This document shows, piece by piece, positions 18,333 through 26,371 of a DNA stretch of 64,000 bases; position 1 is the stretch's first letter, and every line of letters begins with the position of its first letter. Both the position numbers and the translations under genes were made by a program. The stretch is from NCBI RefSeq assembly GCF_030848575.1, contig NZ_JAVDDX010000001.1, positions 372,001-436,000 of the forward strand. Reading direction: 5' to 3'. Source of the DNA: Haloarcula sp. H-GB4. Lineage in GTDB: Archaea; Halobacteriota; Halobacteria; Halobacteriales; Haloarculaceae. The notes beneath the pieces were generated by a model. It was not told the DNA's origin. It did no database searches and saw only the letters and a program-made list of their open reading frames with translations.

Positions 18333-19028
18333 TCAGTAGCCGCTATCTGTGTCCGCGTCGTCCGAGTCTGTCTCCGGTTCGGTTGGAGTCTCGCCTTCCG
18401 TCGCGGCCTGCCACTCCCGAACGATGGTATCGCCGCTCGACGCACCGATCCGCTCGGCTCCAGCCTCGAACATCGCCTGGGCGTCGGCCCACGACCCGAC
18501 GCCGCCGCTGGCTTTCACCGGGAGGTACTTGCTGAGAATCTCTACGTCGTGGACCGTCGCACCGCCTTCGCTGAATCCCGTCGCCGTCTTGAGATACGCG
18601 GCGTCGGCATCAGCCGTGAGCTGCCCGACCCGTTCGAGTTCGTCATCCGAAAGCAGCGGCGCTTCGACGATGACCTTCACTGGAACCGGGACGCTGGCGA
18701 CGACTTCGGTGATGTGGTCCCGGACGGCGTCGTCCTCGCCGGCTTTGAGCAAGCCCACGTTGCACACCATATCCAGTTCGTCGGCTCCAGCGTCCCAGGC
18801 CAACTTGGCCGCCTGGCAGACGCTGTCGGTCTGACCCTGGCCGTGTGGGAAGTCGATGACGGCCGTGAGTGGGACGTTCGCGTACTCGGTCGCCAGCGGC
18901 AGCGCCCACGGCGGGATGCATGCTCGCATGCCGTACTGGAGCGCCTCGTCGAGACAGGTTCGTATGTCGTCCGGTGTCGTCGTCGGTCCGAGGACTGTAT
19001 GCTCGATTCGGTCTGGTATATCGTCCAT
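18333..19028 (-). CDS. deoC: Deoxyribose-phosphate aldolase
   Basis: DeoC splits 2-deoxyribose 5-phosphate to acetaldehyde and glyceraldehyde 3-phosphate in deoxynucleoside breakdown. The 231-residue protein has the active-site aspartate in ELDMVCNVG, the VKVIVEAPLL strand, and the Schiff-base lysine in LKTATGFS. A GGVGSWADA phosphate loop follows. The last 25 residues are an acidic Asp/Glu/Thr/Ser tail not needed for the barrel. ATG 19028 is used; an in-frame ATG five codons earlier is less likely. It lies 50 bases upstream of the methylthiotransferase gene on the same strand. Confidence 0.93.
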   Translation of the reverse strand: MDDIPDRIEHTVLGPTTTPDDIRTCLDEALQYGMRACIPPWALPLATEYANVPLTAVIDFPHGQGQTDSVCQAAKLAWDAGADELDMVCNVGLLKAGEDDAVRDHITEVVASVPVPVKVIVEAPLLSDDELERVGQLTADADAAYLKTATGFSEGGATVHDVEILSKYLPVKASGGVGSWADAQAMFEAGAERIGASSGDTIVREWQAATEGETPTEPETDSDDADTDSGY

Positions 19029-19192
19029 ACCGCGGGGTGACACGTGGTATCTACGTAAAGACGGCGGGCGGCAGACGGTGGGTGGTTTACTGTCTCTCCG
19101 TCTTCAGTGTCCGACGGTCGCCGCTCAGGCTGTGATTCCCTCCGTCAGTCTCGTTCGGAAGATTTTCCCTCATCGGAGTCGGCGTGGGGGAC

Positions 19193-20029
19193 ATGGTACT
19201 GCCTTCGGGGTTAGCGCTCCCGCCGCTTGAGTACACTGTTGGGCTGCTTGCGGGCACGCTCGTGGTGACAGCGCTGCTGTACGCCCTCGAACCACCGATC
19301 GACCAGCGGACCGTGGTTGCCCTGACGCCGTGGATGGCGCTTGGCGGCGCACTCCACGCGTTCCACCAGCCACCGATTGAAGCGTACAGGCCCGTAGTCA
19401 CGCCGCTGTTCGGCGCGCCGGCGGTGTACCTCACAACCTTCGTCACGCTGGGCGTCGTCTGGATCACGTTGACGCTGTTCAGCGTTCGCCGCGGCCACAG
19501 CGAGACGATATCGCGCAATCTGGGGTATATTGGTATCGGACTCCTGACGGTGTTGCTTGTCATCGCTGTCGTGATGGCACTGGAGTCCGACCTGCTGGGG
19601 CTTATCTGGCCAACCATCGCTGTCGTCGTCGCGACGGTTGCCACCGCGGTGACGGTGCTTGCGGTCGCGCTATGGCGGACACCGGTCGTGGTTCGGATGC
19701 GCTATGCAGCCCCGACGGTCGTGTTCGCGCATATGCTCGACGGCGTCTCGACGGCGGTCGGCGCTGATGTTATCGGCATCACGGAACGAACGCCAATCCC
19801 GGCCCGAATCATGGAGTTCGCCGGCACACTTCCGACGGCCCCGTATCTTGGTAAAGGCTGGCTGTTCGTGTTCGTCAAACTCCTCGTGGCGATTGGGGTT
19901 GTCTTCCTGCTGGATGACTATCTCGAAGAGGACCCCGTCGAAGCGAGCCTCTTGCTCGCGGTCGTGACCGCCGTCGGCATCGGCCCGGCCACGAACAACA
20001 TCGTCCTGTTCCTGTTCAGTCCGGTCTGA
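19193..20029 (+). CDS. DUF63 family integral membrane protein
   Basis: A 278-residue polytopic membrane protein with about seven to eight hydrophobic segments. The phrases TPWMALGGALHAFHQPP, PTVVFAHMLDGVSTAVGADV and LDDYLEEDPVEASLL match the archaeal DUF63 family, whose function is unknown. Conserved His and Asp residues in HMLDGVSTA suggest a catalytic or ion-binding role (inference). A GTG at 19184 is an alternative start. It converges on an HTH gene with a 6-base gap. Confidence 0.8.
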   Translation: MVLPSGLALPPLEYTVGLLAGTLVVTALLYALEPPIDQRTVVALTPWMALGGALHAFHQPPIEAYRPVVTPLFGAPAVYLTTFVTLGVVWITLTLFSVRRGHSETISRNLGYIGIGLLTVLLVIAVVMALESDLLGLIWPTIAVVVATVATAVTVLAVALWRTPVVVRMRYAAPTVVFAHMLDGVSTAVGADVIGITERTPIPARIMEFAGTLPTAPYLGKGWLFVFVKLLVAIGVVFLLDDYLEEDPVEASLLLAVVTAVGIGPATNNIVLFLFSPV

Positions 20030-20035
20030 GGGCGG

Positions 20036-20449
20036 CTACTCTGGGACCGAATCACCGAATCGCTCCTGCCGTTCCCGTTCGAGCCGCTGACATCCGAACA
20101 CGAGTGAATCCGGAACGTCCGTCGCGTTGGACTGTAGCGATTCGAACACGACAGCCACCTCATCAAACCGTGGACCACGACTGGCAACCAGTGGCTCACT
20201 TTCCCACGTAATGAACTCGTGGTCGGACAGCATCGGCAGATGACAGTGGTACAACTCCTGCCGAAGGCCCTCTGGATCCGGCGGGACGTTTGGGTTTACC
20301 GCACTCTCGGGGAGGGGGACTGTCTCGTCAGGGTGGGCATCCAACAACGTGATGATGAGCTGTCGCCGCGGCTCGACGGCAACAGCCTTGAAAACTTTGT
20401 CCCAACGTCTGATCACCTGCTTTCCGTTCTGGTAGCGCTGCTGTGTCAT
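20036..20449 (-). CDS. DUF7344-type helix-turn-helix regulator
   Basis: The 137-residue product starts MTQQRYQNGKQVIRRWDKVF. It has the winged-helix pattern LFKAVAVEPRRQLIITLLDA-like, then a helix containing YHCHLPMLSDHEFITWESEP, typical of the small haloarchaeal HTH family labelled DUF7344. These are probably DNA-binding switch proteins. A strong TATA box (20483-20492) lies upstream, and two copies of tcatga flank the start region, which could be an operator for self-regulation (inference). An upstream extension of the frame is ignored because the domain starts here. Confidence 0.72.
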   Translation of the reverse strand: MTQQRYQNGKQVIRRWDKVFKAVAVEPRRQLIITLLDAHPDETVPLPESAVNPNVPPDPEGLRQELYHCHLPMLSDHEFITWESEPLVASRGPRFDEVAVVFESLQSNATDVPDSLVFGCQRLERERQERFGDSVPE

Positions 20450-20482
20450 GATATAACTTGCATCATGATTTCGTGCGGCGAC

Positions 20483-20492
20483 ATATATATTA
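20483..20492 (-). promoter_or_regulatory. TATA box of the DUF7344 HTH gene
   Basis: The run atatatatta, read on the minus strand as taatatatat, lies about 38 bases before the ATG at 20449. The transcript would then have a leader of roughly ten bases. Two palindromic tcatga words (20446-20451 and 20463-20468) lie between it and the start codon. Confidence 0.45.
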
Positions 20493-20682
20493 TCGTGGTG
20501 TACTATATTGAGTGAATTGAGCTCCGGGGACGGTTGCTCCAAGACGACACTACCGCGGATGCTGAAACAAGCTTGCTGGCGCTCGGTGAGACACCCGGAG
20601 TAGCTATCCTGACGGCGGGCCGTTCTAGCCCCGGACCCTGTTCTGGAACTGTACCGCTGCGCCTCCCCAGTCGCATGACACA

Positions 20683-21192
20683 ATGCTCATTGGCACTGCG
20701 AACAAGGGATGGTACGTGCTTGACTACCCCCTCACGCAGTGGGCGTTCGTCTGTGTCGTCGCCGGCGCGGTCGTCGGCCTGTTGTTGAACATCCCGATGG
20801 TGACACAGGACGAGGGGTACCTGCCGGCGTACGTTGCCGCGGCCGGACTCACCCGCACTGACCCGAGTGCAGTGAGTCGTCCCCTCGCTGTCGTCGTCCA
20901 TCACGGCACCGCCCTCGTCGCGGCGCTGCTGTACGGCGCGGTTGTTGCTGGCCTCTCGTTCGTGCTTCCGACGGCGCTCCCGGTCAACGGCGTCCCGCTG
21001 ATACCCCATATCGTCGGTGTTGTGGGCATCTCCACGTTCATCTACTACTTTTTCGCCCGTGTCGCTATGCCTCGTTTCGGCGGCAGCGTCCGAGACGACG
21101 CTGACGAGATTATCCGACAGTGGGCACTCACGGCGTTCATCTTCGGGACGGCGCTTGCACTGTTCACCCCGGTGCTCGTTACCTGGCTGTAA
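20683..21192 (+). CDS. Polytopic membrane protein, haloarchaeal
   Basis: A 169-residue protein with four predicted membrane segments (about 17-37, 71-95, 103-123 and 147-167) and a soluble loop holding YLPAYVAAAGLTRTDPSAVS. I do not recognise the family. The upstream 230 bases contain the HTH promoter reading away from it. No clear TATA box was seen for this gene, so the start is less certain. It converges on a small membrane protein with one base between the stops. Confidence 0.6.
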   Translation: MLIGTANKGWYVLDYPLTQWAFVCVVAGAVVGLLLNIPMVTQDEGYLPAYVAAAGLTRTDPSAVSRPLAVVVHHGTALVAALLYGAVVAGLSFVLPTALPVNGVPLIPHIVGVVGISTFIYYFFARVAMPRFGGSVRDDADEIIRQWALTAFIFGTALALFTPVLVTWL

Positions 21193-21193
21193 G

Positions 21194-21415
21194 CTACGTG
21201 TCCCCGACTCGCTTCGAGAGGTTTCTGTAGGCCCCGAGATACAGGAAGACGCTGGCGAGCAGCGCGAACGGGACGACGAGGGTCCACGAGGGGCCGTTCG
21301 GCGTTCCTGCGCCGATGGTGTAGCCGGTCAGCAGTCCGAGGACGACTCCGGCGGCGAGAGCGATACCCGCCGGCCCTCGCATCCGCCTGTCGAACAGCGA
21401 GATATCGTCTGCCAT
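21194..21415 (-). CDS. Small two-segment membrane protein
   Basis: A 73-residue protein starting MADDISLFDRRMRGPAGIAL, with two hydrophobic segments (about 15-34 and 45-63) and a basic tail LGAYRNLSKRVGDT. Layout and size fit many haloarchaeal membrane peptides of unknown role. It is divergent from the nucleoside phosphorylase gene. Confidence 0.55.
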   Translation of the reverse strand: MADDISLFDRRMRGPAGIALAAGVVLGLLTGYTIGAGTPNGPSWTLVVPFALLASVFLYLGAYRNLSKRVGDT

Positions 21416-21472
21416 ACGTCCTCTCTCACGGCCGTCCTACCTCACTGTTGTGACCGACGGAAATCCATTGAC

Positions 21473-21480
21473 TACTAAAT
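21473..21480 (+). promoter_or_regulatory. TATA box of the nucleoside phosphorylase gene
   Basis: The octamer tactaaat is centred about 26 bases before ATG 21502. This is the leaderless spacing and fixes that ATG rather than the upstream frame opening at 21487. Confidence 0.55.
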
Positions 21481-21501
21481 AGTTCCGTGCGACTGGCCTG
21501 T

Positions 21502-22227
21502 ATGGCGAAACAACCGCATCTACTCGTTGAGCCGGGTGACCTAACAGATATCGCGCTCGTGCCGGGCGACCCCGGACGCGTCGACCGCATTGCAGGCCTC
21601 TGTGACGACCACGAGGTCGTCGCGGAGAACCGCGAGTACAAACTCGTCAACGCGACCTACGACGGCCGCGAACTGACGATTTGCTCGACCGGCATCGGTT
21701 CGCCGTCGACGGCCATCGCTGTCGAGGAGCTGGAGGCAGTCGGCGTCGAGACGCTCATCCGTGTCGGAACGACCGGCGCGCTTCAGGAAGGCATCGAAAT
21801 CGGCGACATGGTCGTCGCCAATGGCGCTGCCAAGGACGAGGGGACGACGAAACGCTACGAGGACGTGGAGATTCCGGCTGTCCCCGACTACGACGTGCTT
21901 TCGTCGCTGGTCGACGCCGCCGAGGCGAACGACGAGGACGTTCACGTCGGCCCCATCGCCACGGATGACGCCTTCTATGCCGAGACGGACGAATACATCA
22001 ACGACTGGGAGGCCGCGGGCCTGCTGGCCGTCGAGATGGAGGCCGCCGCGCTGTTCTCGCTGTGCCGTCGCAAGGGCCTGCGCTCGGGCGCTATCTGTAC
22101 CGTCGACGGAAACCTCGTCGAGGGGACGCAGAAGGGCGAAACCGATGGCGAGGAACTCCCCGAGAAAGCCAAGAATAACGTCGAGCGCGCTATCGAAATC
22201 AGTCTGACGGCGGCCGCGTCGCTGTAG
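21502..22227 (+). CDS. udp: Uridine/purine nucleoside phosphorylase
   Basis: The 241-residue protein belongs to the trimer/hexamer nucleoside phosphorylase family that splits nucleosides with phosphate. It has the phosphate loop ALVPGDPGRVDRIAG, the central GTTGALQEGIEIGDMVVANG, and the ribose/base-binding VEMEAAALFSLCRRKGLR. Family members prefer uridine or purine nucleosides, and the exact substrate is not visible. It could act with deoC, 2.5 kb away, in nucleoside salvage, although the two are not in one operon. Confidence 0.88.
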   Translation: MAKQPHLLVEPGDLTDIALVPGDPGRVDRIAGLCDDHEVVAENREYKLVNATYDGRELTICSTGIGSPSTAIAVEELEAVGVETLIRVGTTGALQEGIEIGDMVVANGAAKDEGTTKRYEDVEIPAVPDYDVLSSLVDAAEANDEDVHVGPIATDDAFYAETDEYINDWEAAGLLAVEMEAAALFSLCRRKGLRSGAICTVDGNLVEGTQKGETDGEELPEKAKNNVERAIEISLTAAASL

Positions 22228-22341
22228 GGTTGGAACTGCTGGACTTCTGAGAGCGCCAGCCGGGCTATCGGACCCCATGAGTGTCCGGTCGCGCCGCTTT
22301 CCGGCGGAGGGCTTAACAGACACTCTCCCGTGGAAAACTGT

Positions 22342-23856
22342 ATGCTCGACCAGTTCCGGAAGCGACTCCACGCGGCGGTCAGACGGCTCCGGCGGGTCGA
22401 GCGCCGCGAACTACAGGACTTCAGACGGTGGGCCGAGGTGACCGAAAACCTCGTCCACCTCTCCATGCTGGTGTTCGTTCCGCTTGCGATCGTGCTGGTG
22501 ACAACGCTAGCAAACACTGTCCCACGACTCAGTTTCCTACTGTTCCCGCCGCTCGCGGCGGGGTCGTACACCCTGTTCATCGACCCGACGAGCAAGTACT
22601 CCGATCCGAAGCGGTTCGTCGCGGGGCTCACCATCGGCGCGGTCTGTGGGCTGGGTGCACTCGCCGTTTCGAACGGCTATCTCACAGCACCGGGCGGCCA
22701 GTTCGGTGTCAACGCGCTCGGTGCCGGCCTCGCTGTCTTCGCGACTGGCGTTGTCACCTGGCCGCTGGACATCGAGGAGCCCTCATCGTACTCCACCGCC
22801 TTGCTGGCGCTGCTGGTCGAACCGAGCCAACGGGCGACGTTCGTTGCCAGCATCTTCCTCGCCAGTTCGCTCGTGGCGGTTCTCTTCGTCATCTGGCGCG
22901 AGCAGTTCTATGAACAGCGAGCAACGTATCTCTACGAGTCGATGTCCGGTGACGACCACGTTCTGGTCCCGATGCGCGGCGACTCGGCAGGACAGACAGC
23001 GATGCTAGGCGCGCGACTCGCAGCCGCCCACGAAGCCGGCAAAGTGGTCCTGCTGGACGTGGTTTCGGACAGCGACGCCGCCACGGCCCAGCAATCCCTC
23101 ACGCGGGACACGATACAGATGGACATTCGGTCGGAGAACGGCGCAGAGTCGCCACCGGCCCGGACCCGCCTCGTCGGCGATGGCGGTGACCCGGCCACCG
23201 CAGGGGTGTCGCCGGACAAGACCGATCTTGAAGCGGAGGTCGACTGGCTGGAGACCCACGCCGACCGGATCGAGACGCGAACGGGCGTCTCCTGTCAGGT
23301 CGTCGTCGCGAGCGACGATGGCTCGCCGGCCAAGACGACGCTGCAGACTGCGGCCGAAACCAACTGTGACCTCATCGTCGCACCTTACGAGAGTCAGCAC
23401 GGGGCGCTGACGCCGTATCTACAGCGGTTGTTCCGCAGTAAGAGCGACATCGTCGTCCATCGGTCTCGGAGCGACCGGACCCGCTGGAAACAGGTCATCG
23501 TCCCGGTGCGGTCTGTCAGCGACGTGGCACACAACATGGTCGACTTCGCCACGCGACTGGCCGGTCGGAGCGGGCGGGTCGCTGTCGCGACCTGTATCGG
23601 CTCCCGCGGGGACCGCCGCCGGGCCGAAGAGATGCTTGCGGACCTCATCGAGCCATACGAGGGCGCGTTCGAGACGCGGGTTCCGCGAACAAGCATTCAG
23701 ACGTTCCTGTCCGATACTGCATCGCAATACGACCTCATCATGATCGGGGCTAGCCGTGACCGGAGCAAGGCGTCGCGATTCATTTCGCCGCCGACATTCG
23801 AACGGCTTGAGGACGTGGAGACGGACATCGCTATCGTCGACCGCGGCCGGCCCTAG
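22342..23856 (+). CDS. HPP membrane protein fused to two universal-stress-like domains
   Basis: The 504-residue protein starts with about 40 basic residues. Four membrane segments of the HPP family follow (about 35-190), with LLFPPLAAGSYTLFIDPTSK carrying the family-type 'PPlaas...lf..p.s'. Two USP-like alpha/beta domains come next, about 205-340 (DHVLVPMRG) and 378-504 (QVIVPVRSVSDVAHNMVDFA, ending MIGASRD). USP domains bind nucleotides, so this could be a nucleotide-regulated channel or transporter. ATG 22342 fits a TATA-like gcttaaca about 27 bases upstream. It converges on the potassium channel gene, and the two stop codons share the bases CTAG. Confidence 0.8.
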   Translation: MLDQFRKRLHAAVRRLRRVERRELQDFRRWAEVTENLVHLSMLVFVPLAIVLVTTLANTVPRLSFLLFPPLAAGSYTLFIDPTSKYSDPKRFVAGLTIGAVCGLGALAVSNGYLTAPGGQFGVNALGAGLAVFATGVVTWPLDIEEPSSYSTALLALLVEPSQRATFVASIFLASSLVAVLFVIWREQFYEQRATYLYESMSGDDHVLVPMRGDSAGQTAMLGARLAAAHEAGKVVLLDVVSDSDAATAQQSLTRDTIQMDIRSENGAESPPARTRLVGDGGDPATAGVSPDKTDLEAEVDWLETHADRIETRTGVSCQVVVASDDGSPAKTTLQTAAETNCDLIVAPYESQHGALTPYLQRLFRSKSDIVVHRSRSDRTRWKQVIVPVRSVSDVAHNMVDFATRLAGRSGRVAVATCIGSRGDRRRAEEMLADLIEPYEGAFETRVPRTSIQTFLSDTASQYDLIMIGASRDRSKASRFISPPTFERLEDVETDIAIVDRGRP

Positions 23857-25067
23857 ATATCTGCGTCGTCCTCGTCGCTCACGTCGAGCAGGTGGTCGGC
23901 GATATTCTCCATCCCCTTTCGACCCAGTGCCGACTGAACGATGAGGTGGCCACCCAGCACTGCCGGGCTGATGACCGTGTCCGCGCCCGCTCGGCGGAGC
24001 TTCTCGATGTTCTCGCGGTCGGTCGCTCCGGCGACGATGTTGACCTCCGGATTCAGCGTCTGTGCCGTCAGTACCGCCAGCGCATCCTGTGCGTCGTCAT
24101 TCGTCGCCGCAACGACCGCCGCGGCCTCCTCGATACCGGCCCGTTGCATGGGTTCCTCATCGCTTGGGTCTGCGGTCAGGACAGCGATGTCCTGTTGCTG
24201 GAGCCGCGTGGCCGTCTCTGTGTCCGGCGTAATGACCACGAAATCGATTGCGCCGGTCAGTTCTTCGATAATCGGTTCCGTCAGGTCGCCGTGGCCGAGC
24301 ACCAGTACGTGGTTCTCGAGCAAGTCAAGTTGTGCGTCAGTCATGTTTCCGAGTGCTTCCGAAAGCCGCTTCTCGATTGCTGGGCCCAGCAGCGACCCCA
24401 GTGCGATAGCGAAACTGGCCGTTCCGAGGACGACCACGGACATCCCGAACAGCTTCGCCTGCTGGCTCTGTGGGGTCACGTCGCCGTACCCGACGGTACT
24501 GGCCGTGACCAGCGTGTAATAGAACGCATCGGTCGCCGTCGAAAGATTGGCGAATTCATCGCGTAGCGCGTACGACCCTGCCGTCCCGTACATGAGCGAG
24601 CCGACGAGTGCCGCGCCCGCAGCCAGCTGTGCTGTCGAGAGATCGACCGATCGGTCGAAGCGCCGCCGGTTCAGTAGCATCACCGGGAGCGAGAGCAGCG
24701 AGAACACGACGAGCGGAACCGAGACGGCTGAACTCGGCACGGTGCCAATGAACGGAAGTACCACCTCCGACTTCTGTACCAGCCCCTGAATCGCTGCCAC
24801 GGGCAGCAAGACGACGGTCGCGTACCACGCGATTCGCAGGCGGCGTCGGAGTCCGATGGCGCTAACGAGTAGCGTAAACCCAGTGAGCGCACCGGTGAAT
24901 CCGGCTGTCCGCTGTATGCTTCGCGGAATGAGACCCCCGAGCGGCCCGCTGATCGACACGGCACTGATGTTGACCACACCAGTGACGAACGACAACACTG
25001 CCACCAGCACTGGCAGGATGATCGTTGCGCGTGCCCCCAACCAGTTCCGCGGCCTGTCCATACCCAT
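23853..25067 (-). CDS. Potassium channel with RCK-N (TrkA-N) domain
   Basis: The 404-residue protein has N-terminal membrane segments, then a pore unit with the selectivity filter TVGYGD at 191-196, a last membrane helix, and a cytosolic Rossmann domain from about 252 (HVLVLGHGDLTEPIIEEL, with the GxGxxT-type nucleotide motif). The protein ends soon after that domain, at an acidic tail (DVSDEDDADI). No RCK-C lobe is visible, which is unusual for an RCK-gated channel. Two ATGs (25067, 25061) fit a TATA-like box near 25087-25094. It is divergent from two RCK-C-like proteins. Confidence 0.88.
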   Translation of the reverse strand: MGMDRPRNWLGARATIILPVLVAVLSFVTGVVNISAVSISGPLGGLIPRSIQRTAGFTGALTGFTLLVSAIGLRRRLRIAWYATVVLLPVAAIQGLVQKSEVVLPFIGTVPSSAVSVPLVVFSLLSLPVMLLNRRRFDRSVDLSTAQLAAGAALVGSLMYGTAGSYALRDEFANLSTATDAFYYTLVTASTVGYGDVTPQSQQAKLFGMSVVVLGTASFAIALGSLLGPAIEKRLSEALGNMTDAQLDLLENHVLVLGHGDLTEPIIEELTGAIDFVVITPDTETATRLQQQDIAVLTADPSDEEPMQRAGIEEAAAVVAATNDDAQDALAVLTAQTLNPEVNIVAGATDRENIEKLRRAGADTVISPAVLGGHLIVQSALGRKGMENIADHLLDVSDEDDADI

Positions 25068-25144
25068 CCAGATTACAGCGGTCGGTGTAAATGTACTGTC
25101 CGCGGGCCGGAAGCGATTTACTACCGGCCACGCAGAATGTGGAC

Positions 25145-26371
25145 ATGGCTTCGCTCCCAGTCGAGGTGTTGATGGGGATCTATCTGGGCCTGTTGGTGGG
25201 AGTGATACCGGCGCTCGTGTCGTGGGCGCTGGGGTTTACTTTCAAGTATTTCACCGGCATCACCGTGCCGGGGTTCGGTGTTGTCGTGCTGGCAATCGCG
25301 CTTGCCGGCGTCAGCGGCGGCCTCATGGCACTGGCGGATAAGTCGATTACGCAGGCCCCCAACGCCGAGCGCATCATTACTGCAATCATCCTCGTTGGGA
25401 TGGTATCGCTGTACGCACATAGCAAGGGTGACCAGCTCGGCGCGAACTTCCCGAAGCGGCTCTCCTTGCAGGGGCTACGCGAGAAGAAACTCTCCGCGGA
25501 TGTGGTCGAATTCGTCGGCGGCCGCGACGAGGTCCGTATTCGCATCGTCGGTGACGTGGCCGACATGGAGGGGTATCCGCCGCTTTCCGAGCCGCTCCGA
25601 GCCGAAATTCGCAACGAGGAGTGGCGATTCCCGGCCGACCTGCGCATCGGCGAACTCGAACGCCGGATGGAGGAGCGCCTGAAGTCGGAGTTCGATCTCG
25701 GCGACACCGCCGTCTCAATCGACGAGCAAGGGCGAGCGACGGTCGTCGCCGCGCCGCCGTTTTCGGGCCTGTCGAAACGGGTGGGCGACAATCGCCACGC
25801 CGTTTCGGTCGACACGCTGTTGCCGACCGGGCTGGCCCGAAACGATGAGGTGACAGTGCTGACTGAGGACGCACAGGTTCGGGGGACTGTGGTCAGTGCC
25901 CGGTCGACGCCGTCCGCCGATGAGACGCCGGCCGAGACGCCGACGGAACCGGAAATCGCCGACGCCGAGGCGCCCCCGACGCCGGTTCAGGCACCGACGA
26001 CCGACGGCGGCGAGGGCCGACTCACCGTCGCTGTGACCCGGACGGATGTGCAACCGCTCTTGCGGTCGGCCCAGCCAAAGGTCGTGGTCGAACCCCGGGG
26101 AACTCACCGGGAGTACGAACTCGTCTCCCTGCTCCGCCGGGCTGGAAGCCGGTTTCGCCGTCTCACGGTTCGCGCCGACGGCCCGCTTGACGGGACGACG
26201 CTCCGGGATGCCCATGTTCGGGAGGCCCACGACGTTGCTATCGTCGCTATCCGGACACAGGATGGCTGGCAGGTCGCGCCGCGTGGCGATGCGGCCGTCG
26301 AAGCCGGCGACGAACTGTACGCGATTGGCCGCCGAACCGACCTTGATGCCTTCGTGGAGGCGGTCGCATGA
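25145..26371 (+). CDS. Membrane protein with C-terminal RCK-C (TrkA-C) lobe
   Basis: The 408-residue protein has three membrane segments in the first 95 residues, a cytosolic alpha/beta region (about 105-260, ending VDTLLPTGLARNDEV), a low-complexity Pro/Glu/Thr linker (about 258-300), and a C-terminal RCK-C-like lobe. That lobe contains EYELVSLLRRAGSRFRRLTV, GPLDGTTLRDAHVREAHDVA and AGDELYAIGRRTDLDAF. RCK-C lobes bind ions or cyclic dinucleotides and gate K+ channels or carriers. No pore signature is seen. It is divergent from the channel by 77 bases and overlaps the next gene by 4 bases. ATG 25145 fits a TATA-like gatttact about 27 bases upstream. Confidence 0.75.
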   Translation: MASLPVEVLMGIYLGLLVGVIPALVSWALGFTFKYFTGITVPGFGVVVLAIALAGVSGGLMALADKSITQAPNAERIITAIILVGMVSLYAHSKGDQLGANFPKRLSLQGLREKKLSADVVEFVGGRDEVRIRIVGDVADMEGYPPLSEPLRAEIRNEEWRFPADLRIGELERRMEERLKSEFDLGDTAVSIDEQGRATVVAAPPFSGLSKRVGDNRHAVSVDTLLPTGLARNDEVTVLTEDAQVRGTVVSARSTPSADETPAETPTEPEIADAEAPPTPVQAPTTDGGEGRLTVAVTRTDVQPLLRSAQPKVVVEPRGTHREYELVSLLRRAGSRFRRLTVRADGPLDGTTLRDAHVREAHDVAIVAIRTQDGWQVAPRGDAAVEAGDELYAIGRRTDLDAFVEAVA

